A stretch of DNA of 9,835 nt from Pyrobaculum sp. (lineage in GTDB: Archaea; Thermoproteota; Thermoprotei; Thermoproteales; Thermoproteaceae), in the NCBI GenBank assembly GCA_009903905.1, contig WYEI01000312.1, positions 1-9,835 of the forward strand, given 5' to 3'. Below the pieces are notes generated by a model. It searched no databases. It saw only the letters and a program-made list of their open reading frames with translations, and was not told the DNA's origin. The first letter of the stretch is position 1. The number at the start of each line of letters is the position of its first letter. The translations under genes were made by a program, and so were the position numbers. Of this stretch, positions 1 to 5,683 are shown in pieces.

Positions 1-5
1 TGGTC

Positions 6-1073
6 TTGCCGCTACGGTTTCTCGGCACTTTAAGGCTTAAGTATGCAGATATCGATAAAGCCGTGAAGAGAATTAAGCTTAAGCTCGCGCCTGGCGTGGA
101 GACGGAGTTTACGGACAGAGATCGCGCTCTTGTGCAGGTGGTGGAGTGGGCTGAGAGGAGTACGAGGTTTCCTGTCGTCGTGTTTGGGCCGGAGGGTTGT
201 GGTAAGTCTGCGTTCCTTAGGCAGGCCGCCGAGGCGTTGGGCGGGTTTGGCTTTGATGTCGTGTATGTGGATGCGGCGCATAGAGATTTCGTGGCTTATA
301 CAGACGTGGCGGAGGTGGCTAGGCGGCTTCTTGACGCCGCCTCCGACGTCTCTGGCTTGGCCCAGCTGAAGCTGGCCTACCTAGCCGTAGATCTGGCCAA
401 GGAGCTGATGGGGCGGTGGGGCAAGAAGAAAGTGGCGGTACTTGTGGACGAAGTGTTTCAAGCCGTCGGGCTGGACAAAGCAGGAATATACGTAAAGAGC
501 CTCTTGAACCTAATCGAATACCCGCCGAGGAGTTACGAAAAAATCGTAGCCATCGCCGTCACAAGCGAGGGGCTCTCAAGAGCCGAAATCGGCAGACACA
601 GGTGGGCCGACGTAATGCCTATGTGGAATATGCCGCGGGAGGGCTTTAGGCAACTGTATGAGAAACTGCCTGGCCCCAAGCCTCCCTTCGAAGATGTCTG
701 GAGGTGGACCGGCGGGAATCCGGGGATGCTTTCTAGGCTTTACTCAACTGGCTGGAACAGCGGTGCCGTGGTGACGCGGCTCATTAGAGAGAAGAGGCTG
801 ACGCCGGATTTCGTGACAAGGTGGAGGAGCTGGCTTGAGAAGACTGTGGAGGACCCCGAGGCCTTGTGGAGCCCAGACGCCCCCGAGGAGTTGATCAAAC
901 AGCTGGTGGAGAGAAACCTCATCCTCTACAACATATACGAAAGAGAGGAGATATTCTGGGTAGACGCCCCGCCGCCAGAGAGGGACCCCGAACTCGGCAT
1001 TGGGAAGAACGTGGCATGGCAAACCCCCATACACAGAGAGGCGGTGAGAATGGCGCTAGGGGCGCCTTCTTGA
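6..1073 (+). CDS. Archaeal AAA-type P-loop ATPase, left copy
   Basis: This is a 355-residue ATP-binding protein of the archaeal ATPase type (STAND/AAA-like). Walker A is GPEGCGKS at residues 61-68. Walker B ends in Asp-Glu at residues 148-149, after a run of hydrophobic residues. The C-terminal 150 residues look like the helical/winged region typical of the family. A TTG start at 6 is chosen because it aligns with the GTG start of the paralog at 9184; only five bases are visible upstream, so a start further left cannot be excluded. Residues 32 to about 176, which hold the whole nucleotide-binding core, are encoded by a tract identical to the right-hand copy, while both flanks are diverged. 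Members of this family are often multicopy in thermophilic archaea and their cellular role is mostly unknown. I see no nuclease or transposase domain. Sixty bases separate it from the PaREP1 gene, which has its own promoter. Confidence 0.88.
   Translation: MPLRFLGTLRLKYADIDKAVKRIKLKLAPGVETEFTDRDRALVQVVEWAERSTRFPVVVFGPEGCGKSAFLRQAAEALGGFGFDVVYVDAAHRDFVAYTDVAEVARRLLDAASDVSGLAQLKLAYLAVDLAKELMGRWGKKKVAVLVDEVFQAVGLDKAGIYVKSLLNLIEYPPRSYEKIVAIAVTSEGLSRAEIGRHRWADVMPMWNMPREGFRQLYEKLPGPKPPFEDVWRWTGGNPGMLSRLYSTGWNSGAVVTRLIREKRLTPDFVTRWRSWLEKTVEDPEALWSPDAPEELIKQLVERNLILYNIYEREEIFWVDAPPPERDPELGIGKNVAWQTPIHREAVRMALGAPS
100..532 (+). repeat. 433-bp identical direct repeat, left copy
   Basis: By hand alignment this tract matches 9278-9710 base for base at a constant offset of 9178. 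It lies wholly inside the ATPase gene and spans Walker A and Walker B. Both edges are abrupt: the preceding 94 bp are about 71% identical to the paralog and the following 125 bp about 74%. Silent sites inside the tract are also identical, which points to recent gene conversion or recombination rather than selection on the protein. Confidence 0.92.
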
Positions 1074-1106
1074 CATCCGCCGCCTCAGCGGCGTCTGTGT
1101 AAAAGG

Positions 1107-1114
1107 TTTTTAAA
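1107..1114 (+). promoter_or_regulatory. TATA-like box for the PaREP1 gene
   Basis: A TTTTTAAA box is centred about 24 bases before the GTG at 1134. This is the spacing expected if transcription starts at or next to the start codon, as in leaderless crenarchaeal mRNAs. No Shine-Dalgarno-like sequence is apparent before the GTG. Confidence 0.6.
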
Positions 1115-1133
1115 GAGAGATGTAGCTGTTTTC

Positions 1134-1685
1134 GTGGTTGTTGAGCTTGTGGAGCGTCCTCTTCCCAAGCCCTCCGACGAGGGCTATATAGAGGCTAGGC
1201 TTCTCGAGGCTCTCGTGGAGGCCCGTCTGGCGCTTCGTTTTCTTGAGGAGGGCCTTACGAGGAACGCGGCCGGCAAGGCCTTCCAGGCGTGGAGGGCCCT
1301 CCTGGCGGCCCTGCTGCGCCTAGAGCTGGAGAGGCTCAAGGCGTTGGTCAAGACTGAGGAGGAGCGCCGCTGGCTTGAATCTACCGCGGTGCCTAGGGTC
1401 CCCACGACCAAGATGGTCGCGCTTTCGCTCATGCTCGAGAAGGCTGGCCACGAGGGCATATCGCTCTGGACTGACCGCGCGCTCCTCCTTCACGACTATC
1501 AGTACAACGGGCCGGATCCCGACATGGCTCTTTCGAAGTTCGGGAGTAGGGAGGAGGCTGTGGAGTACGTCTTGAGGCTTGCGGGCGAGGTGGCGAGACG
1601 CGTCGAGGCTCTTAGGGGCAGGGTCAAGCGGCCCGACGAGCTGGATAGGGCGCTCGCGGAGTTAAGGGGTGCCCTGGGGCGATAG
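1134..1685 (+). CDS. PaREP1-family protein
   Basis: This is a 183-residue, almost wholly alpha-helical, highly charged protein of the PaREP1/PaREP8 type, a family multicopy in Pyrobaculum and relatives whose function is not established. The family look shows in the N-terminal VVELVERPLPKP segment, the Glu-Ala-Arg-rich helices around residues 20-75 (EARLLEALVEARLALRF), and the central Trp-Thr-Asp and His-Asp-Tyr-Gln-Tyr-Asn-Gly motifs near residues 115-127. The C-terminal 50 residues are predicted helical, possibly coiled coil. The length is within the family's usual range and the frame is clean, so it looks intact. The GTG start is supported by a TATA box about 24 bases upstream and by the near-identical start of the 17-codon fragment at 2342. 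It is transcribed in the same direction as the ATPase, but probably from its own promoter. I see no signal peptide or membrane segment. Confidence 0.85.
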   Translation: MVVELVERPLPKPSDEGYIEARLLEALVEARLALRFLEEGLTRNAAGKAFQAWRALLAALLRLELERLKALVKTEEERRWLESTAVPRVPTTKMVALSLMLEKAGHEGISLWTDRALLLHDYQYNGPDPDMALSKFGSREEAVEYVLRLAGEVARRVEALRGRVKRPDELDRALAELRGALGR

Positions 1686-1706
1686 CGCCGTCGAGGCCGC
1701 CGCAGC

Positions 1707-1718
1707 GCCGACGTCGGC
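1707..1718. repeat. 12-bp perfect palindrome after the PaREP1 gene
   Basis: GCCGACGTCGGC is a perfect inverted repeat 22 bases after the PaREP1 stop codon. It could pair with itself or bind a dimeric protein, but the region is GC-rich and no T-tract follows, so it may be chance. Confidence 0.25.
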
Positions 1719-1797
1719 CGGCCTCTCGCCATCTCACCGCCTAGAGCGTCTAATGCCTTGCATCGTTGGAGATCTGCCCTTCCCGACTTGAGGGGCC

Positions 1798-2320
1798 TCA
1801 GATGTAGTAGAGAACCGCCAGGAGGGCCGTGAAGATGGCGCCTTTCGCCAGCTCCCGCCGGCCCATCCTCGCTATGTCTTGACAGCAGGAGTACTTGATG
1901 TTTCTCTTGATGTTTGCCGTGAATTTGCGGCTCCGCGGCGGCTATAAGCGCGGCGGGCCAGAGAGGCGCCGTCAGGTCCACAGCGGGGATCCAGACGTAC
2001 AGCGCCACGTGGGGCTTGACGTACCTGAATGCGAGCCGCGACTCGACGTAGTAGGCGGTGGCCACGTGATATCCGACGAACATAGAGGAGGTAGTCCCTC
2101 AGCGCCAGCCGGTGGATCACAACAGCCTTCGCCAGAAGGATGGTCGAGGAGAGGAAGGCGGTGCCCGTCACGATACCCTCCACGGTCCGTCTCCCCCCTC
2201 TATGCATGAGTACGGCATACGACGCGAAGACCAGGAGGCCTATGGCGTAGGCCAGGAGGCTCCACCAGCCGAGCGCCGCGGCGGCGTCTGCGTGTGGGCT
2301 CTGGCTGTTTCTAGCTTTTA
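1798..2320 (-). pseudogene. Frameshifted remnant of a small membrane protein
   Basis: Three consecutive minus-strand segments in three frames read as one membrane protein. The first (about 2320 to 2086) holds two hydrophobic helices, one around GWWSLLAYAIGLLVFASYAV and one around GTAFLSSTILLAKAVV, ending at RDYLL. The second (about 2085 to 1931) continues FVGYHVATAYYVESRLAF and carries a third hydrophobic stretch. The third (about 1930 to 1798) reads RKFTANIKRNIKY, then a terminal helix GAIFTALLAVLYYI and a TGA stop. Moving between segments takes a +1 shift near 2085 and another near 1940. No in-frame start codon precedes the first helix; the frame only stays open by running antisense into the PaREP1 and methyltransferase fragments, so the N-terminus seems lost. 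I do not recognise the family. A sequencing error could explain one shift but is unlikely to explain both plus a missing start. Confidence 0.6.
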
Positions 2321-2324
2321 AAAA
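2316..2324. promoter_or_regulatory. TATA-like box of the PaREP1 fragment
   Basis: TTTTAAAAA is centred about 22 bases before the GTG at 2342, matching the arrangement at the intact PaREP1 gene. The core is palindromic and could also fire leftward towards the membrane pseudogene, though no start codon is correctly placed on that side. Confidence 0.5.
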
Positions 2325-2341
2325 GGACTGCAGGAGTTCCC

Positions 2342-2395
2342 GTGGTTGTTGAGCTTGTGGAGAAGCCGCTTCCCAAGCCCTCGTCAGAGGGCTAG
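2342..2395 (+). pseudogene. PaREP1 5' fragment, 17 codons
   Basis: The 17 sense codons read VVELVEKPLPKPSSEG after the initiator and match the N-terminus of the intact PaREP1 protein with two substitutions (Arg to Lys and Asp to Ser). The DNA match stops at GGGCTA. The codon that is Tyr (TAT) in the intact gene becomes TAG because the next base belongs to foreign sequence. The fragment keeps a TATA-like box at the leaderless distance, so it could still be transcribed and would yield a short peptide. I read it as the promoter-proximal stub of a second PaREP1 gene that was cut off by recombination or deletion. Confidence 0.8.
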
Positions 2396-2640
2396 ATGTT
2401 GTGAAAATAGATTGCGAGGGTTGCGGATGGGCTCTGCTCACTCTGGGATGTCAAGAGATTAGGAGGGCTGGGGAATACGCAATAGAAATACACGGTCCAG
2501 AGCCCCTACTGTTGAGAAAACTGGAAAAATGCGGATTTCGCTCTAGGGGAATTCCGAGTAGTAATCTTGTTCCAATATGGAGTATTTGGCATTTTAAACG
2601 ACTCCAAGCGGTCTTAATGCGGCTCGCCCCCTCAATGTTT
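2392..2640 (+). pseudogene. FkbM-type methyltransferase C-terminal fragment
   Basis: Starting at the PaREP1 stub junction, the frame reads LDVVKIDCEGCGWALL. This resembles the FkbM SAM-dependent methyltransferase motif, usually an Asp-Val-(Val/Ile)-Lys-x-Asp-x-Glu-Gly-x-Glu block followed by a small or hydrophobic run. It continues with EYAIEIHGPEPLLLRKLEKC and then Gly-Phe, like the family's late strand and final Lys-Leu-x-x-x-Gly-Phe helix. The second Glu of the motif is replaced by Gly here. FkbM enzymes O-methylate sugars and other small molecules and are common in glycan loci. The N-terminal SAM-binding half is missing. The frame stays open to 2718, into the next gene, so the original end is unclear. 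The stretch is more AT-rich than the PaREP1 DNA to its left. A GTG at 2401 could begin translation, but only of a non-catalytic tail. Confidence 0.5.
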
Positions 2641-2646
2641 AAATTA
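2638..2646 (+). promoter_or_regulatory. TATA-like box of the glycan operon
   Basis: TTTAAATTA is centred about 24 bases before the GTG at 2666. It lies in an AT-rich stretch immediately before the first gene of the overlapping block and is the most convincing promoter for the whole operon. Confidence 0.65.
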
Positions 2647-2665
2647 CTTTATAATCCCCTACGCT

Positions 2666-3484
2666 GTGAAGGCTGTTGTTGCTGCTGCTGGCTTAGGGTC
2701 TCGTCTTCTGCCGGCTAGTAAGGAGATGCCTAAGGAGATGTTTCCAGTGTTTGATTTTGAAGACGGCGAGATGGTGGTTAAGCCGGTTCTCCAAATCGTA
2801 TTTGAGCAACTATACGACGCGGGCGTTAGGGAGTTTTGTTTCGTGGTGGGCAGGGGGAAGCGCGCCATTGAGGATTACTTCACGCCTGACTGGAGCTTCG
2901 TGGAGGAGCTGGAAAAGGCAGGTAAACAGGTGCAGGCCAAGTCGCTGAGGAGATTCTACAGTAAGATAGAGAACTCCTCCATTGTATATGTGAACCAGCC
3001 CCGGCCTCTGGGCTTCGGCCACGCGGTGCTCACGGCGAGGTCCGTCGTTGACGACGACTTCATAGTTGCCGGCGGCGACACCTACCTGGCGGATCCAGCG
3101 CCTCTCCGCGAGCTGGCGGCGTCAAGACCAATCTCTATTTTGGTTAAGGAGGTGGAGAACCCCAGGCAGTACGGAGTGGCGGTGGTTAGAGATGGGAGAA
3201 TCGTAAGGGTGGTGGAGAAGCCTAAAGAGCCGCCGTCAAACGTTGCAATATTGCCCTTCTACAAGTTCCCCCGCGGCTTCTTCAAATACCTAGAGCGAGT
3301 TAGGCCGGGCGTGGGGGGCGAGCTACAGCTCACAGACGCCATTCAGCTGGCAATTGAGGAGGGTGTGGAGGCGAGGCCTATATATTATGCCGACGTGTAT
3401 TTCGATGTTGGCACTCCCCAAACCTATTTAAAAGCGTTGGAATGGATTATCGATGTGGCGAGAAAAAACGCTGGAGCTCATTAA
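2666..3484 (+). CDS. galU: GalU-type UTP--glucose-1-phosphate uridylyltransferase
   Basis: This 272-residue nucleotidyltransferase is predicted to make UDP-glucose from UTP and glucose-1-phosphate in the cytoplasm. The N-terminus KAVVAAAGLGSRLLPASKEM with Pro-Lys-Glu-Met following (residues 2-25) is the nucleotide-binding signature, with Arg13 and Lys23 in the expected places. PLGFGHAVLTA (114-124) matches the GalU substrate loop. GGD at 136-138 supplies the metal-binding Asp. YGVAV and GGELQLTDAI follow in family order. The long spacing between the first block and the GHAV motif is typical of GalU rather than RmlA. A dTTP-using enzyme remains possible, but the adjacent Ugd and UDP-xylose synthase genes favour UTP. 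The GTG start gives the usual family N-terminus and sits about 24 bases after a TATA-like box. Its 3' end overlaps the next gene by 32 bp. Confidence 0.88.
   Translation: MKAVVAAAGLGSRLLPASKEMPKEMFPVFDFEDGEMVVKPVLQIVFEQLYDAGVREFCFVVGRGKRAIEDYFTPDWSFVEELEKAGKQVQAKSLRRFYSKIENSSIVYVNQPRPLGFGHAVLTARSVVDDDFIVAGGDTYLADPAPLRELAASRPISILVKEVENPRQYGVAVVRDGRIVRVVEKPKEPPSNVAILPFYKFPRGFFKYLERVRPGVGGELQLTDAIQLAIEEGVEARPIYYADVYFDVGTPQTYLKALEWIIDVARKNAGAH
3425..3433 (+). promoter_or_regulatory. Possible internal TATA box for the decarboxylase gene
   Basis: TATTTAAAA lies inside the 3' end of the GalU-type gene, centred 24 bases before the ATG at 3453. The spacing fits a leaderless start, so the decarboxylase may be expressed from its own promoter as well as from the operon. 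Confidence 0.45.
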
Positions 3485-4424
3485 CGCCCCCAGGCCCAGA
3501 GGCCGCGTCTTGATCACAGGCTGTGCGGGCTTCATAGGGAGCTGGCTCGCGGAGGCGCTGGCAGATGCCGCCGAGGTGTACTGCGTGGACAACCTATCCA
3601 CGGGGCGTCTAGAAAACCTATCCGCCGTCTTGGACAGAGTGGTTTTCATCAAGGGAGACGTCGCCGAGGTAGACCTGCCGCGGTTCGACGTGGCTTTCCA
3701 CGGGGCGGCGCTTCCCGCCCCCGACTACTACGTGCAGCGACCGGCGGAAACGATGTTGCCCGACAGCTTCGGCCTCTTCCGCGTGTTGAAAAAAGCCGCC
3801 GAGAGCGGCGGACGCGTAGTTTTTCTCAGTAGTTCCGAGGTCTACGGAGATCCTGAGGTGGTGCCGACGCCGGAGACGTACTGGGGCCGAGTCAACCCCG
3901 TAGGCGTCAGAAGCCCCTACGACGAGTCGAAGAGGTTTGGGGAGGCTCTCTCCATGGCTTTCCACAGAGAATACGGCGTCGACGTGGTGGTGGCGCGCAT
4001 TTTCAACACCTACGGACCCCGTCTCGACCCAGACAGCTCATACGCCAGGGTGGTGACGAAGTTCCTCTTCCAAGCGCTGAGGGGGGAGCCCATCACTATC
4101 CACGGCGACGGGACGCAGACGAGGAGCTTCACATACGTCAGCGACATAGTTCGGGCGCTACTACTGCTGGCCACGTGCGGGCGGTGTAGCGGCGAGGTGT
4201 ACAACGTCGGCAGCGACGAGGAGGTTTCAATACTTCAGCTGGCTCATCTCGTCAAGGAGGTTACCGGCAGCAATTCGCCTATTGTATACACAGCTCCGAG
4301 GCCAGACGACCCAAGGCGCAGGAGGCCCGACATCACTAAGATTAAGGGCTTGGGCTGGACACCTATTGTAAAACTTAAAGAAGGCCTTTATCTAACTGCT
4401 TCATGGCTTCGCTCGCTGTTGTAG
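3453..4424 (+). CDS. UDP-glucuronate decarboxylase (UDP-xylose synthase)
   Basis: This 323-residue extended short-chain dehydrogenase is predicted to convert UDP-glucuronate to UDP-xylose with bound NAD. The Rossmann motif GCAGFIG is at residues 23-29. The active-site strand SSSEVYGDPEVVP (126-138) and YWGRVNPVGVRSPYDESK (143-160), with Tyr156 and Lys160, match the UXS subfamily better than UDP-glucose 4-epimerases. RIFNTYGPR (182-190), the GDGTQTRSFTYVSD block and the late DDPRRRRPDI block are also characteristic of UXS. In the TNxxGT helix, the usual Asn aligns with Asp104 in PDSFG; this is unusual but does not change the assignment. It overlaps the upstream gene by 32 bp and the downstream Ugd gene by 22 bp, and Ugd makes its substrate. 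I see no transmembrane anchor, unlike animal UXS. Confidence 0.85.
   Translation: MWREKTLELINAPRPRGRVLITGCAGFIGSWLAEALADAAEVYCVDNLSTGRLENLSAVLDRVVFIKGDVAEVDLPRFDVAFHGAALPAPDYYVQRPAETMLPDSFGLFRVLKKAAESGGRVVFLSSSEVYGDPEVVPTPETYWGRVNPVGVRSPYDESKRFGEALSMAFHREYGVDVVVARIFNTYGPRLDPDSSYARVVTKFLFQALRGEPITIHGDGTQTRSFTYVSDIVRALLLLATCGRCSGEVYNVGSDEEVSILQLAHLVKEVTGSNSPIVYTAPRPDDPRRRRPDITKIKGLGWTPIVKLKEGLYLTASWLRSLL
4374..4380 (+). promoter_or_regulatory. Weak TATA-like box before the Ugd gene
   Basis: CTTAAAG is centred about 26 bases before the ATG at 4403, inside the decarboxylase gene. The spacing is right for a leaderless start but the box is short, so it may be chance. Confidence 0.28.
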
Positions 4425-5683
4425 GGCTTGGCTACGTCGGGTTGATACACGCCGTAGGCTTCACGTTGATCGGACACAGAGTTGTGGGCTACGACATAAA
4501 CCGCGCCGTTGTTGAGTCGTTGAGGAGGGGAAGGCCTCACATCTACGAGCCGGGGCTTGAGGAGGCTCTTCGAAAAGCCCTAGAAAGCGGGAGGCTGAAG
4601 TTTACGGATTCTCTTGAGGACGCCGTTGCTGAGTCCGAGGCCGCTTTCATCGCAGTTGGGACGCCGTCGGCGCCAGACGGCTCTGCGGATTTAAGCCAGG
4701 TGGAGGCCGCGGCGAGAGCCGTCGGCAGGGCGATGAGGGGGAAGAAATGGTACCTCGTCGTGGTGAAATCAACGGTGCCGCCGGGCACCACTGAAGGCCT
4801 CGTGGCTGGGGCTGTTGCCGAGGAGAGCGACGCCGAGCTGGGGGTGGGGTTCTCCGTGGCTTCTAATCCAGAATTCCTCAGGGAGGGCACGGCTCTGGAG
4901 GACTTCTTCAAGCCCGATAGGGTTGTTATCGGGGCGGGGGACGAGAAGGCGGCTTCTTTCCTCCTTGAGGTATATAGACCTATAGAGGCCCCTAAGATCG
5001 TCATGAAGCCGCGGGAGGCGGAGCTGGTCAAGTACGTGTCTAACGTATTTCTTGCGCTTAAGATCAGCTTCGCCAACGAGGTTGGGCTTCTGGCTAAGAA
5101 ACTGAGCGTGGACACCTATAGGGTTTTCGAGGCCGTGGGGCTCGACAGGAGGATTGGGCCGCATTACTTCGGCGCGGGTCTTGGCTTCGGCGGGTCCTGC
5201 TTCCCAAAGGATCTGCGGGCGTACATAAAGCTGGGCGAACGGCTTGGCGTGGATCTACACATAGCGAAGGCAAGCTACGTGGTTAATGAATACATGCTTC
5301 AATACGCCGTTGAGTTGTTGGAGAAGCATCTAGGAGATCTGAGGGGGAGGAGGATCGGGGTCCTTGGCCTTGCCTTTAAGCCCAATACAGACGACGTAAG
5401 AGAGTCCAGAGGTGTAGAGCTCGCAAAAATGCTTGTAGCCAGGGGGGCTGTAGTGTATGTCCATGACCCTGTTGCAGTGGAGAAAGCTAAGGCGGTTCTG
5501 GGCAACGCCGTGGTCTACGTGGAGGATCCCCAGTTTCTTGTGGACAATACAGAGGCGGTGGTTATTGCCACCGCGTGGCCGCAATATGAAGAACTAAACT
5601 ACACAAACACCATCGTCATAGGTGGAAGACGAGTAAAAAAGGCAAGAGAAGCAAAAATATACGAAGGAATAGCATGGGCCTAA
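4403..5683 (+). CDS. ugd: UDP-glucose 6-dehydrogenase
   Basis: This 426-residue enzyme is predicted to oxidise UDP-glucose to UDP-glucuronate with two NAD. The N-terminal NAD-binding motif GLGYVG is at residues 8-13. GTPSAPDGSADLS and KSTVPPGTT follow in order. SNPEFLREGTALEDFFKPDR is the family signature. VKYVSNVFLALKISFANE forms the central helix. The catalytic Cys is Cys266 in GFGGSCFPKD. The C-terminal UDP-binding domain starts at GVLGLAFKPNTDDVRESR. The length is normal and all key residues are present. The ATG at 4403 overlaps the decarboxylase by 22 bp, and the stop overlaps the next glycosyltransferase by 10 bp. The last 30 or so codons shift towards A-ending codons, unlike the rest of the gene. 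UDP-glucuronate may serve both as a direct glycan donor and as the decarboxylase substrate. Confidence 0.93.
   Translation: MASLAVVGLGYVGLIHAVGFTLIGHRVVGYDINRAVVESLRRGRPHIYEPGLEEALRKALESGRLKFTDSLEDAVAESEAAFIAVGTPSAPDGSADLSQVEAAARAVGRAMRGKKWYLVVVKSTVPPGTTEGLVAGAVAEESDAELGVGFSVASNPEFLREGTALEDFFKPDRVVIGAGDEKAASFLLEVYRPIEAPKIVMKPREAELVKYVSNVFLALKISFANEVGLLAKKLSVDTYRVFEAVGLDRRIGPHYFGAGLGFGGSCFPKDLRAYIKLGERLGVDLHIAKASYVVNEYMLQYAVELLEKHLGDLRGRRIGVLGLAFKPNTDDVRESRGVELAKMLVARGAVVYVHDPVAVEKAKAVLGNAVVYVEDPQFLVDNTEAVVIATAWPQYEELNYTNTIVIGGRRVKKAREAKIYEGIAWA

Noticed and set aside
1134..2395. The two PaREP1 starts as ends of a mobile element
   Set aside because: The similarity covers only the first 17 codons and the promoter region in direct orientation. 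There are no terminal inverted repeats or target duplications, so gene duplication with truncation is simpler.
1872..2441. Treating the 189-codon minus-strand frame as an intact gene
   Set aside because: Its first 45 or so residues are antisense to the PaREP1 and methyltransferase fragments, and its last 70 leave the natural membrane-protein frame. Only the middle is meaningful, so it is called a pseudogene.
2401..2718. An intact 105-codon gene starting at the GTG at 2401
   Set aside because: It lacks the N-terminal half of the methyltransferase fold and ends only by running into the GalU-type gene in the wrong frame (a Cys-rich tail), so a fragment is more likely.
4543..5115. A 190-codon minus-strand open frame opposite ugd
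   Set aside because: Ser/Thr/Ala-rich antisense of a well-conserved enzyme; no motif or promoter supports it.
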